From NCBI GenBank assembly GCA_018873245.2, contig JAEMBT020000009.1, forward strand, positions 4,314,242-4,378,241: a stretch of 64,000 bases of DNA. The letters run 5' to 3'. Of this stretch, positions 12,231 to 24,097 are shown piece after piece (the first letter of the stretch is position 1; the number at the start of each line of letters is the position of its first letter). The notes beneath the pieces are model-generated. The model worked only from the letters and a program-made list of their open reading frames with translations. It searched no databases and had not been told where the DNA came from. The position numbers and the translations under genes are program-made. The DNA comes from Archegozetes longisetosus. Lineage: Eukaryota > Arthropoda > Arachnida > Sarcoptiformes > Trhypochthoniidae.

Positions 12231-13450
12231 CACAAAATTTGATCTAATTCGTACTTGATAAGAAAAATTATACTGAATTGATCAAAATATTTTTTCAATA
12301 AGGATGATATTTATTGAGATATCATAACTATAATGATAGCAATAATTTCTATTTTTGTAGGTTTCTGTATCTATTGATTTTTCATTAGTTCATTCTATTC
12401 GAATAAAAAGTTAATTATAAGATAATTGAATTTTTAAAATTTTAATAGTTTTTTATTTTTGCGAAATTGATATTACATTACATTCAAGTCTATTTTGATC
12501 TCAAGACTTACGTGGAGCATATGAAGCTCCGACTCCAAGAGAAGCCTCTTCTCTACTTTCAAATATGAAAAAGGCTTCCTTTATAATGATAAAACCGAAA
12601 TCAAAAATTAAAACATTGATGTACAATATTAAGTTTAAACTATTTAGTCTCATGACTAGAGCAAGGAAAAAATTTATTCTATTTATAAGTTATATGCAAA
12701 ATGTCTAAAGATTAGTACTCCTTTAAAATTCGTCCTTTATATCTCTGCCTTTAAAACCTACTAATATTTCAACATGTGATTGATTAGTGATTGATGTTTT
12801 TGTGAAGCATTACATCAATTATGTTTTTGTTTACTACAGTTTATTATGAAAGTATGTGGCAAAGACAGCACAGTAACCAGGACTTGAGCTTTGGTGGGGC
12901 TAAGATGAGTTTTTTACTCATTGTGAAAAGGTTTTATGATGTTTCTACAGTAAGATGTTTGAAATATATTCCAGTTTTTCATAGTTTTAAAAGATTGTCA
13001 ACTAATCGATTGTTTCACTAGTTGAGCATATTTACGCACAATTTCCCGTGAATCTCAGGCGGGGCTATAGCCCCTTAGCTCCATATGTGATTATGGCACT
13101 GGACAAATAGAACGAAATACATTGATCTAACACATCAATTATGAATAAAAGATTTTTCTTCCTTGCTCTATTGTCTATCCCACGAGTAAGTGGAATAAAT
13201 AGAGGTCTAATAGAAATAATTCAGATGCTATTGGGAGACATCGCATATATGAAATTGATGTAGCAGCACTATTCAAATACATAAGAACAAATTTTATCAA
13301 TTACAGAATAAAACGCTAGCTTATTCAAATTATCATTAAAATTAATGTTATTAGTTTTCAATCAATCTCAATAGCATTTTTATTTTAATTTTGCGCAGGG
13401 AGTTTACTGGTTTGACGTGAATGAATTGGTGCATTATCAAGTACGACGAT
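12231..13450. other. Spacer upstream of GR-c
   Basis: The first ~270 bp (to about 12510) are alignable by eye with the regions upstream of GR-d (17343-17640) and GR-e (20169-20410), so this is part of the duplicated unit and probably contains the promoter. Further on I see only short palindromes such as GGGGCTATAGCCCC (13064-13077) and no gene. Confidence 0.5.
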
Positions 13451-13562
13451 TGTTGTTGTTCGCTACGCGCCAAACACGCATTAGTTCATGAGAACATGTT
13501 TGGCACGTGACAAACATGTTCTCATGAACTAATGCGTGTTTGGCGCGTAGCGAACAACAACA
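13451..13562. repeat. Near-perfect 112-bp palindrome
   Basis: Positions 13451-13502 are the exact reverse complement of 13511-13562, and the 8-bp centre (GCACGTGA) is itself palindromic except for its outer pair. The arms include GTTGTTGTTCGCTACGCG and CATTAGTTCATGAGAACATG and are GC-richer than the surroundings. The DNA could extrude a cruciform. No target duplication seen. Origin unknown: a foldback element, an inverted duplication, or an assembly artefact. Confidence 0.9.
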
Positions 13563-13974
13563 CAACAACAACACAAATAGCTCCATTTGTATTGCCTTTT
13601 GATACTGCCTTTCCTTCTCTCTTCCTTTTTCTATGTGCTGAAGAAGACTCAAGTCGAAAATTTCACTTTCATCATCTTCTACAACAATTGGTGAGTTTAT
13701 TTTCTTTTTCTTTTTATAAATTATTTAAGTATAACTCACCCGCGCACACCCACTCTTTAAAATAATATTAACAATTTAATGTTTTAGAGTCTTTATAAAT
13801 ATAATTACACCTTTATTTTGTAAGCTTTTTTTACAGGCAATCCTCGTCATACTGAATAACGCATAAAATAAAATTCTGGACTGAGTGGATTAATTCATAG
13901 AATTTTTATCAAACACTTTATTGAAACTTTAAACTTTTAAAATGAAATTACATTATATTTGAATGTAATTTGAC

Positions 13975-14131
13975 TTAATGTGCAACCGAAAGGAGTCCAT
14001 CGTCAACTGTTTTTCTTAAGTTGGTTCGGACTTTATCGCAAATCCTTTGGACAGCATTAAACCAACTTTTTAAAGACTTGATACGATTGACATTTTTTGA
14101 CCTGATTAGCATATTTTGCTCCTCAATCATT
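13975..14131 (-). pseudogene. Transposase C-terminal fragment cut by a solo LTR
   Basis: Read on the minus strand this encodes MIEEQNMLIRSKNVNRIK, KSWFNAVQRICDKVRTNLRK and VDDGLLSVAH, then stop, resembling the C-terminal end of a mariner-like transposase. The frame breaks exactly at the LTR inserted at 14132 and appears to continue beyond it at 14704-14795 (ending NTLM), where a second LTR interrupts it again. Family assignment is tentative. Confidence 0.45.
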
Positions 14132-14703
14132 TGTTACAGTTACTGGACTTACTGTAGCTATAGGACTGGACTTCTATAACTGTATTGTAAAAAATAACAC
14201 ATATTCTGAATAAACGCAGTTACAAACACCAATACACATAAAATATTATATTTATTGATATGAAATTAGTTTCGACAAATAGATAAAATACAAAAATATC
14301 AGAAATTTCCAAATAAAAACCAATAAACAAATAATAACTCAATACATCTGTAGTGTGCACACTTGTTCTCTTCACGTCCAAACTCTCTCACACCTAAAAC
14401 ATAACTAACTTGTATCTAAAATATCACTAACTTTTTCTTCCAACTCTATACTTTTTCTCTTTTTCTCCTTTAAACTTTAAAATAAAATAAAACAAACATT
14501 AAGTTTATGAAGCGTGACCCCCTCGCTTGGGGCCCATACTACATACAAACTTTCGTAGAAACTTACATACATACAGACTTACAATGCAAACACATATAAT
14601 ATCTAATACTAACGCTAACTCTAACGCTAATTCTAACTTATATAACACTATATAGCAATACACTGCTATATAGTAATACAGAGCCGTTTAGTGCTCTGTA
14701 ACA
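14132..14703. mobile_element. Solo LTR 1 (572 bp) of an LTR retrotransposon
   Basis: The ends TGTTACAG and CTGTAACA are inverted (TG...CA), and 4-bp direct repeats CATT flank it (14128-14131 and 14704-14707). About 90% of it aligns with solo LTR 2. No internal region is present on either side, so it is a recombinational remnant. A 4-bp target duplication fits Gypsy-type integrases. Confidence 0.8.
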
Positions 14704-14795
14704 CATTAGCGTATTAATTTTTATAACGTATGAAACACATTGTTGGGTACATTGAGTTTCTTTTGCACACTTTTGGTCTGAAACTTTGTCTCTAT

Positions 14796-15373
14796 TGTTA
14801 CAGTTACTGGACTTACTGTTACTATTAGGACTGGACTTCTATAACTGTACTATAAACAATGACAGTTATTCTGAAAAAACACAGTTATAAACACCAGTAC
14901 ACATAAAATATTATATTTATTGATACGACATAAGTTTTGACAAATAGATGAAATACAAAAATATCAAAATTTTCCAAATAAAAACCAATACACAAATAAT
15001 AACTCAATACATCTATAGTGTGCACACTTGTTCTCTTCACCTCCAAACTCTCTTATCTCTAAAACATAACTAACTCGTATCTAAAATATCACCAACTTTT
15101 TCTTCCAACTCTCTATACTTTTTCCCTTTTTCTCCTTTAAACTTTGAAACAAAACAAAACAAACATTAAGTTTATGAAGCGTGACCCTTCACTTGGGGCC
15201 CATGCTACATACAAACTTACATACATGCATACTTACAATGCAAACACATATCTAATACATATAATATCTAAAACTAACGCTAACGCTAACTCTAACACTA
15301 ACTCTAACTCTATAACACTACATAGCAATACACTGCTATATAGCAATATAGAGCCGTCTAGTGCTCTGTAACA
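14796..15373. mobile_element. Solo LTR 2 (578 bp) of the same family
   Basis: Same TGTTACAG...CTGTAACA ends and same interior as solo LTR 1 (for example CACACTTGTTCTCTTCAC and GCTAACGCTAACTCTAAC), but with its own 4-bp target duplication CTAT (14792-14795 and 15374-15377). The separate duplications show two independent insertions rather than one element with 92 bp between its LTRs. Confidence 0.8.
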
Positions 15374-15518
15374 CTATAGTCAAACTTAACTACACGAAAA
15401 TGGTTTGAAACAGAATTTAATTTTTGCAGAATATGAAAATAGAATATATTAATGATTCCAATTAATATTTTATACCAAAAAACCATCACTTGAATATTCT
15501 ATGGATAAATCTTAGAGA

Positions 15519-17342
15519 TTAGTGAGAGATTTCTATTAATTTGAGTAAAAGAATAGCGGTTATGGCAGCTATCTGTTGGATAAATAAAGTCATTTTTAAA
15601 TCTGTTCAATTATCATAGGTTTTAACATAACGGTTGAATACTCACTTCATATCCACGAAAGTAGTTAATAACAAATAGTTTCCAACAATAAAATCCAACT
15701 CTTCTCTGACCCACTCTTTCAATGAATGACATCAACTGAAAGAAGTAAAGAATATCCCCAACGTGTATAATTAATGACAAAAGTTTTACTACATTACCTT
15801 AATTCTCAGGAGAATCGAAATAAACCTGGAGTTCGAAGTGACAAAAACAGAATTCAGAATTTTATAGGATTTGTTCACTTCTAAATTGACTGAAGAGGCA
15901 GTATTTATGATGGATAATAGCCAAGAAGTAAATACAATTGAACCATAAATTAAGACTGTATTGATAACAAAATTAACTCTGAAGGCAATCGATAAAAACA
16001 ATGCAGAGCTTATGATAAGAACCAACAGGATCCAAATCGTGCATAAGAATTTTGACCAGTAAACATTATTTTATTCAATAATCTCGGCATATATTGAATC
16101 AAATGATTCTAATATTTCTGAAGTTTTCATTCGCTTTATTTGTCTCTTAGACTTCAAGCTTGTGATAATTGTCTTATTGATTGACCTTAGTTTACAATTA
16201 ATGTAAAAACATAATATATAAAAGTAAATTAAATCAGAAATAATGATATTATAAATGTAGTAGCAATTGTAACTCAATAGAAAAATATGAGGTATTCCGA
16301 AAATTATGAATTTTTCCAATGAATAATTAAGACTGAATGGAACAGTAGTTAACCCTTCGAAGGAATTGTGTTTAGAATCACTTAAAGGGAAAGATGGGGT
16401 CAAAAAATCGCGGGAACTTTCCTGGACGAATCTGGGCTTATTATGCGTAGAACTCAAGGACTAAACAAAAATACCCCACTATTCCATTCACATATCGTAT
16501 TGTATCCAAGTCATAACATTTGACATCACAGTTAACCCCTTTCTTATTGGATTCATCCAAATTGCATTGAAATATATTACGAAAAAAAGTTACGTGAATA
16601 GAAAGGTGGGGTACTACACCAGACTTTGCTTTACTTATTTATTTTTAAAATTTTAATTATAAGTAATATTAAAATGAAAATTATGTAGTTTTGTTAAGAA
16701 ATAGTTTGTGATAGAATACAGAATTTTTTAGATTTTTTGCATTTATGGTTTGTTTTTAACAGAATTTCAAAGTATTGTTAGGACAAAAAAGACCCCACAG
16801 TTCCTTCGAAGGGTTAAAATAAATCCGGCAAAGGGCATAACTATTTTGCAAATGATATCACATAAATAGAATAATGTTTTTGATCGTTTAATCATTTTGT
16901 AAACTTGTTTCTCGTCTGTGAGACCAATACTTTTTGGTGAAACTAAACCCGACATCATCTTAAATGGTTTAAGATAAGAGGGCTTTATATCATTTTTATA
17001 ATTATAATAATGAATGATTTGTGAAATAATAGCTATTAGTGTTATAAGAAATGCACCAATGTTGAGATGGATTCTTGCTTCGAAATGATGAGCGAACTCA
17101 CCAATAAATATGAGTAAATCTTCGTTTTCATCTGATAATAGTAATAATGAAACAATACATCGAATAAATAGTTGTAAGTTTAATATGAATATGAATTATG
17201 GATTGTGATATTTATTCCTATGAACGAACTCATAAGGAAATAAAGACAATCCAGTTCTGTATAAATGAGTTGCAGCCGATTCGATGACAACATTTCGAGG
17301 CAAAATTTCTTTTGGATCAAAATTTCTTTTATTTAGACTCAT
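15519..17342 (-). pseudogene. Gustatory-receptor-like pseudogene (GR-d) carrying a piggyBac-like MITE
   Basis: This is the closest relative of GR-c, with the same start (ATG at 17342), exon 1 to 15798, exon 2 at 15735-15646 and exon 3 at 15572-15519. Two Leu/Tyr-to-stop changes are seen: TAA at 17196-17198 (after YHNP) and TAA at 16071-16073 (after AEIIE). A 461-bp TIR element (16353-16813) interrupts exon 1 in the fourth membrane region. The splice sites are still intact, so inactivation is recent. Without these lesions the gene would match GR-c over its whole length. Confidence 0.85.
16353..16813. mobile_element. piggyBac-like MITE at a TTAA site
   Basis: The 461-bp element begins CCCTTCGAAGGAATTGTG and ends with its inverse (one mismatch in 18), and is flanked by TTAA on both sides (16349-16352, 16814-16817). 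CCC...GGG termini with a duplicated TTAA are the hallmark of piggyBac transposition. Removing the element plus one TTAA restores the exact length of the same site in GR-c. There is no transposase inside, so it must be mobilised by a partner elsewhere. Confidence 0.85.
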
Positions 17343-18801
17343 CACAAAATTTGGTCTAACTCTCACTCGATATAAGAAATTTTCACTCGAGTGACTAAAA
17401 TATTTTGTTTTAATAAAGGAATTTCTATTTATTGAGATATCCCAATTACAATGACAGTAAGAATTCCTACTTTTGTAATCTTCTGTACCTATTATTGATT
17501 TTTCATTAGTTCCTTTATTTTGTTTGAATAGTAAATTATTTATAAGATAATTGAATTTTTAAAAATTTTATGATCTTTTATTTTAATTAAATTGATATTA
17601 GCATACATTCAAGTTTATTTTGATCTCAAGACTTAATTAGAACATGCTCTTTGTCATATTCTAATGCATATTGAACTATTGCAAGAATATCTTTAAAGTA
17701 TATGTAATCAATAACACTATTTTAAAACAGCATAAACATATTTTGCAGTTAATTACATTAAAAGTAGGCATAGCAACAAATAAAAACACGATTTCTTTAT
17801 CATACTTTTTGTCTTGGACATCAATTCATATAATAAAACTCTGAATGTAATTGTAAGACTTGTGCAATAAGTAATTTTACAATTTCCATAGTGCTCGCGC
17901 TTCAGTTCTACTTCATCAATATTTTTGAAACTTCAAAAATTAGTCTATATGTCACTGTTCGATTTTCTAACACTTAAATCCAACTTATATAGCAGTGTAT
18001 CATTAATAGTCTTATCTCTTGTTATGTCCTCATAGCTTTAAGCCGAGAACTTAATCATTTCAGTAGTATGCTATTCTTCCTCGACAAATTATTTTTGCAA
18101 ACGCATAACTATTAATGAAATTATGTAGTGACGAACAGTGACTGTCAGTTGACTATCGTTGACTCTATCGGTCACTCTTTCACTATAAATGACCTTTAGT
18201 AAAGCATTAGTTTTGATCAGTTTTTAACATATAAAAGGATTGTGTAAATGCATTTTTAAGTCAGTAATACAAAAGACTTTGTTTAAAACACTTGTCTTAT
18301 TTTTCATAGCTAAACATGTCTGATAGCAAGATTGCTGGATAAGTAATTTCTATCAGATATCCTCTTCGACCCTAAAATTATACTATATTAGTAGACGATT
18401 AAGTTGTATCTTCATCCCACTGGTAAAGTCAATTAGTGGTTCACCAGTGATTAACGGTTTAATTCGTGTCTTAGACGCAACAAAATCGTTACAATGTCAC
18501 CATTTTTTACTCCTCTAGCATAGTATTGTACGTTACTCAATTGAATAGCATTATGTGTTCGCCATAACTGAATGCATCTGAATGTCTCAATCCTTTAAAT
18601 TAGATGATAATAGGCTTTACTTTTCTGTAAAGCTGAGTTAGCCTTTATATACACACTTTCAGGTTATATATGGTTAAAGTTGAAATTTTCGTGCACACTA
18701 TTCTATATTAAAATTTGAAACAAGTTTTTTATCACATTCTTAGATTTGTCATGCTAAATTTCTCCAAATTGTCCAATACAAGATCTAAAGCTTTAGTAAA
18801 T
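17343..18801. other. Spacer between GR-d and GR-e, part of the duplicated unit
   Basis: No gene seen. 17640-17830 and 18640-18800 align by eye with 22230-22430 and 23530-23700 respectively, showing that whole receptor-plus-spacer units were duplicated. Confidence 0.5.
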
Positions 18802-20168
18802 TTATTTAGAAATTTCAATTAATTTCAGAAAAAGGATAGATGTTGAAGCAATTATCTGTTAAGAAAAAAATTGGAAAAATAATTTATATATTTTGAATCA
18901 AAGAGAACGAATTTTGATGAAGTACTCACTTCATATCCACGAAAATAGTTAATAATAAATAGTTTCCAACAATAAAATCCAACTCTTCTCTGACCCACTC
19001 TTTCAGTAAAAGACATTAACTAAAAGTGGTATTAAGTATTTAAGTTTGAAACATTCAAATCGATAAAAATTTCTTATAACTATACCCTAACCTTTATTCT
19101 CATAGAATTTGAAAGATACCCACAGTTTAGAGATGTAATCAAGCAATTTAGAAGTTTATATGTTTTATTCGCTTCTAAATTAACCGAAGAGGCGGTGTTT
19201 ATGATGAATAACATTATAGTTATAAACATAATTGAGCCATAAATGAAAGCAAATCTTATAATAAAGTTAGTTTTCATGAATATCGTTGAATACAATAGAA
19301 AACTTACAATAACTGCTAATAGAATCCAAATGAAGAATAAGAATTTAGCCCAATATATATCATTATATTCTGTTATTTCTGAATAGACTGAATCCAATTC
19401 ATCAAAAATATCCTCAACTTTCATTCGTTTAATTCGTATATAATTATTATAAGTTTGTGCTATCCTCTCATTAATTGATCTTATTTTCGAATTCAAATAA
19501 TAACAAATTATGTGAAAGTATATCAATTGAGAAATAATGATGTTATAGATATAGTAAAAGCAAAAGCACCATAAGAAACTGTATGGTATCCCAAACATCA
19601 AAACTTGTTTGAATTGGTATTTAAGACTGAAAAGAATGATTAATATATTAAAGCATAAAATAGGCATAACTATTTTACAAATAACATCACATAAATAAAA
19701 TAGTAATTTAGATCGTTTAATCATTTTATAAATTTCTGCTTCACTTGTGAGACCAATACTTTGAGGAGAGACCAATCCCGACATCACTTCGAATGGTTTG
19801 AGATACGTGGGCTTAATATCTTTCTTATAGTTGTAATAATAAATAATCTGCGAAACAAGTGCTATAAGTATTATAAGAGACGCACAAATGTCGAAATGAA
19901 TTCTTGCTCTGAAAATATGAGCGAATTCACCAATAAATATGAATAAATTTTCGCTTTCATCTGATAGTGAAGAAGAGATAATACATCGAATAAATAGTTG
20001 TAAATTTAAAATAAAAATGAATAATGGATTGTGGTATTTATTCCTATGAACGAACTCATAAGGAAATAAAGATAATCCAGTTTTGTATAAATGAGTTGCA
20101 GCCGATTCGATGATGACGGTTTTAGGCAAGAGAAGTTCTGGATCAAAATTCATTTTATTGATACTCAT
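18802..20168 (-). CDS. Gustatory-receptor-like chemoreceptor, intact (GR-e)
   Basis: Three exons at 20168-19092, 19019-18930 and 18855-18802 (406 aa), with the same phases as GR-c; donor 1 is GTTAGG and donor 2 GTGAGT. I chose the ATG of MSINKMNFDPEL, aligned with GR-c, over an in-frame ATG at 20180 that would add four residues. About seven membrane helices; the motif SSVNLEANKTY and the exon-2 block ERVGQRRVGFYCWKLFII are conserved, while much of the middle has diverged from GR-c, as expected of a receptor with its own ligand. No disabling change seen. Upstream sequence to about 20410 is shared with GR-c and GR-d and may hold the common promoter. Confidence 0.75.
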
Positions 20169-20965
20169 CACAAAATTCATTCAATTCTAAAGAGACAACA
20201 ATATTTTCTCAACGAAGAAATTACTACTTACTGAGATGTCTAATTATTATAATTTCAATAATTTCTATTTTTGTAGACTTCTATGCCTATTATTGATTTT
20301 TCATTAATTTCTCTGTTTTATTTTAGTAAAAATCGATTATAAGATAATTGAGTTTCTAAAATTTTAATGATCTACTCTCGCGAAATTGATATTGTTATGA
20401 GCTTATTCATAATTTGAGTTTTTATAGCATGAAAGTGATGTTACTTTAATTATTCTAGTTTAAGACATGTTATAGAAACTTCTAATAATAATTATTATAT
20501 TATGTAAAACATCTATATACAATTTTAGTTTCCTATTACAAGATAATATATTTTTGATATATAATATTATTTCAATCGGGATTCAATGTCTCTAAAGAAG
20601 GAACATGAGAAAATTGAGAGCTAAAGAAAGGAATATAAGCAAAGGTTTGAGAGAAAATAGGAGAGTGGAGATGTAGTCGTGGAAGAGAAAAGATTTGTTG
20701 AGAGATTGAATCGATTTTTTGGATTCTCTTCAGAAAAAGTTCAGAGTATGATAGTTATAAAAATTAATCTTGGTTGAATTTTGAGTTATCTTCTAATTTA
20801 CTGATATATTCAATTGTTTTTTCATATATATATATCATATTTTTCTTTATAGAACCTAAGTAATAAAATTTTATTTTAATTTTAAATTGTGTCTTTAGCA
20901 ATTAAATAAAAACAAAAAATATATAAGTTATAAATAGCTAGAGTAGATTCTAAGGATCTCCAGCA

Positions 20966-22186
20966 TACTGATGAGCGAGTCTGGACCCCAAGACGGTTAA
21001 AGACCTGGGACCTGAGGTCCTGAGGTCCTACAGTCCGGGTCCGAGTCCTTATATTTGGCAGAAGTCCAGGTCCGGGTCCTGAGCTAGAGGTCCGGGTCCT
21101 GAGCTAGAGGTCCGAGTCCGAGTCCGGGTCTTTGATAAAGACTTCAGGTCCTGGACTCGGACTCCCTTTAAAACTTAAAAATTAACAATAGACAAAATAT
21201 TATCATTCAAAAATTTTAATTTTTATTAAATCATTGATGGTAAAATCAACAAATATTAATATAATATTAATAATTTATTTTAAAATTGCAAAATAAGTTA
21301 TTCATGAAACGAGATACACGCAATGTCTAACAGAATTAATGCTCAATTGACTTCTCTTTTTGCTGATCAAATCTCCAAATTTTGGAAATACATGTTTTGA
21401 AGAAACACTATGCTGGAGTGATAAGTATTTCAAATGCAAAATGTAAAAGATAAGGAAATCCTAAACAATTGTTTCCATGAAAACAAAGGCTCAGTTTTCC
21501 AATCAGCGATAAGCAAACGTACTTTTCAATTTCATCGTATGTTTCAACTCTTGTCTTTACAAATTTAGAGACAAACGAAACATTTGAACTTTCAATTTGA
21601 AATTGAATGATCTGATGATAATTTTTCTTGAAGAAATCAACAAATACTTGTTTTAACGTTTGATCATTCTCCGAAAAATCGAGTTTCAAGCGAAGTCAAG
21701 TATAACAGCAAATTTTGTGATATCAGTTTCAAGTAAATCTTTATACTTATCAAACTTCAAAAGCATATTTGAGCATAAAGTTTAATCGAACTGTTACTTG
21801 AATTATTGTGATCATTTAATTGCTAATAAAAAGTTTGAGAACTAGCAAAATTAAGCATATGCTTACATATTTAGGTCGTGTTATAAGTTTGTTGCCTCTT
21901 TGAATGATTTCAAAAGTCACTCAATTCCTCACATAAAAGGCAATCATTATCAAATATTTCACTTACTGAATTGTTTTGTATCAGAGTCAGGGTCTTGAGG
22001 CCCGAGTCTTAAAGATTTGAAGAACTAAGGTCCCGAGTCCGGATCCGAGTCTTGAGGTCGAGGTCCGAGTCCGAGTCCAGGTCTTCAATTTTCTAAGAGG
22101 TCCGAGTCCGGGTCCTGGGTTAGAGGTCCAGGTCCCAGGTCCGAGTCTTTCAAAAAGACCTGAAGACTCGGACCTGCTCATCAGTA
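20966..22186. mobile_element. hAT-superfamily element remnant with 8-bp target duplication
   Basis: The termini TACTGATGAGC and GCTCATCAGTA are inverted, and CTCCAGCA is duplicated exactly at 20958-20965 and 22187-22194, an 8-bp duplication typical of hAT. Both subterminal regions (about 20970-21170 and 21985-22180) are packed with variants of GGTCCGAGTCC and GGTCCGGGTCC, plausible transposase-binding repeats. A decayed transposase C-terminus lies inside on the minus strand. Confidence 0.85.
21308..21689 (-). pseudogene. hAT transposase dimerisation-domain remnant
   Basis: From 21689 downward the frame reads through YDEIEKYVCLSLIG and FPYLLHFAFEILITPA, then after a frameshift near 21407 continues as FGDLISKKRSQLS. 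This matches the order of the hAT C-terminal dimerisation domain (FP-x-L...A...L-x-x-P-A-S-S...SERxFS...L-x-x-x-R-x-x-L). The N-terminal and catalytic parts are missing. Non-functional. Confidence 0.65.
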
Positions 22187-22841
22187 CTCCAGCATAACAA
22201 TATTTACACACATTCAAAAATATATTAATCTCAAGGCTTATGCAAGAGCGTGTTTATTACGTTATTCTAAAATCTACAAAATTATTTTTAAAATACCTTG
22301 AAAATATATGGAATCAATAACTGTATTTTTAAGCAGTAATAACAAATATTACATTTAGTGACATTAAAAGCAAGTATAGCAACAAAAATACGTTTGCTTT
22401 ATCATCCTTTCTGCGTCGCATACATATTTATGTAAAAAATCTATTTTCAACACTATCTTCAAAAACATAAATTTTTCGCGATATACTAACTCGATCATAG
22501 AATCTTTGCAAAAATAACTTAATAATTGTTGAACTTATCAAAGCTATTTTAGAAAAATCTAAGTTTTTTAAGGATAAGTGACATTAAGAATAGGCTAAAC
22601 AAAGATAAAAAACGTTTGCTAAGTTAACTTACCTTTAATTGCATGCTGATTGTATCAAAATTTTCAAATGAAATTCCTTTATTTAACTTAAACAATTAAA
22701 TAATGGTTCACCATCAGGCATATTAAGAGAATATTAAAATAATCGCATAACAATGTTTCCATGTCTGGTTTACAAATCATCTTTTAAAAATTGAGAAATA
22801 CAGTATTCTTTCGATTATTTAATATAACAAAATAACAACAT

Positions 22842-23444
22842 GGGTAAATCCGGGCTAATGGGTCTAAGGGGGTTCCCGACCCCCTACCTCCAAGTGTAAT
22901 ACACCATTGGATTCAGTTCGTCGAGCTGAATATTTTGATACCACACTTGACTACTTCCAATCCGAACCTGACCACTTCTGGCCACCGAGACCTAACCCCC
23001 TCGAAAATAGGCAAACCTGGCTTTACCAAGTTGTAACCCAAGCCAAACCTGATTTAAACTAAGGTATAATCGGTTAGGTCGCAAAGCGACCTAACTTATT
23101 CTCCCTTAGTTTATATCAGGCTTGTTTGGGTTACGACTCGAGAATCCAGGGTTATCCATTACGAGGTACTAAACGAAAAAATGATGAATATCTCGAGAAC
23201 TACTTGAGATGATTAACCAAGTGAGGTATCAAAATATTCAGTTCGATGTCCTGAGTTCAATGATATATCACTTGGCGGGGTCGGTCACTCCCGTCGGGAG
23301 TTGTCCAGAAGTGGTCAGGTTCGGATCACAAGTGGTCAAGTGTAGTATCAAAATGTTCAGCTTGACGAATTGAATCCAATGATATATCACACTTAGGGGT
23401 GGGAGGTCGAGAACCCCTTTAGACCCATTAGCCCGGATTCACCC
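22842..23444. mobile_element. Foldback transposon with 8-bp target duplication
   Basis: The whole 603-bp element is one large hairpin: GGGTAAATCCGGGCTAATGG at the left is inverted at the right, arms of about 220 bp continue inward with some gaps, and the centre is GTTAGGTCGC-AAA-GCGACCTAAC. AACAACAT is duplicated at 22834-22841 and 23445-23452. It is GC-richer than its surroundings and has no coding capacity. The length of the duplication fits hAT or another 8-bp-duplicating superfamily. Confidence 0.8.
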
Positions 23445-23694
23445 AACAACATGAATTTATTTTGAATTTTTACAGTAAGTAAAATTTATGTTATAAAGAT
23501 TTTTTACTATTTCTTTGTAAGCGACTTCATCGCATTTTATAGCTAAATTTGAGGTTTTTGTGTACACTTCACTAATTTATATCGAAATTTAATATCAGTT
23601 TATTAACTAGTTCTTTTAGTATTATTCGCGAAGAAGAATAATGTTATGATATTTTTCTAAATTCCTCGAAACAGGGTCTAATAATTTAGTGAAT

Positions 23695-23890
23695 TTATTT
23701 AGGAACTTCAATAAATTAGATCTGTTGAATCGAAAATTCTTCACAAACTTTAAAAAGTTTCTAATATTTCCAACTCTTCGTTTGAATTGATTGCTTTTAC
23801 TATTAATAATGATAGATATAAGCTCAGTTTTGTGTGAGCCTAAGTATGAGCCTATCATTTCAGATATCAAATTAAATTTCATAATCATGA
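23695..23890 (-). pseudogene. Degenerate receptor exon 2-3 remnant (GR-g)
   Basis: 23721-23695 has the CAACAG acceptor, then TTTATTGAAGTTCCTAAATAA, matching the end of exon 3 of GR-e (ATTGAAATTTCTAAATAA) with 27 bases lost inside. The 3' flank to about 23530 also resembles GR-e's 3' flank. Upstream, KRRVGN near 23785 may be what remains of exon 2. Weak but consistent with the duplicated-unit pattern. Confidence 0.35.
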
Positions 23891-24097
23891 AGTCTAATGA
23901 TCTGTTTTACTTCCTCTTTTATTGATTATAATATAACTTGAAGTTTTGAAAGATAGAAGTAAAAAATGTGCATGCATTACAAGATACTAATATTATTGCA
24001 TTTGTATGAAAACCAAATCATCACACCATTAATAAATTTTCATATAGAAGCTAAACAAACTCGGAGATCTGAACTTCAGCCTAGACTCAGGTTAGCC

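Noticed and set aside
9903..13858. 20-bp repeat AATCCTCGTCATACTGAATA at 9904 and 13840
   Set aside because: Too short and with unrelated flanks; no element boundary could be drawn.
14704..14795. Internal region of a miniature LTR retrotransposon
   Set aside because: The two LTRs have different 4-bp duplications, so the 92 bp is host sequence between independent insertions.
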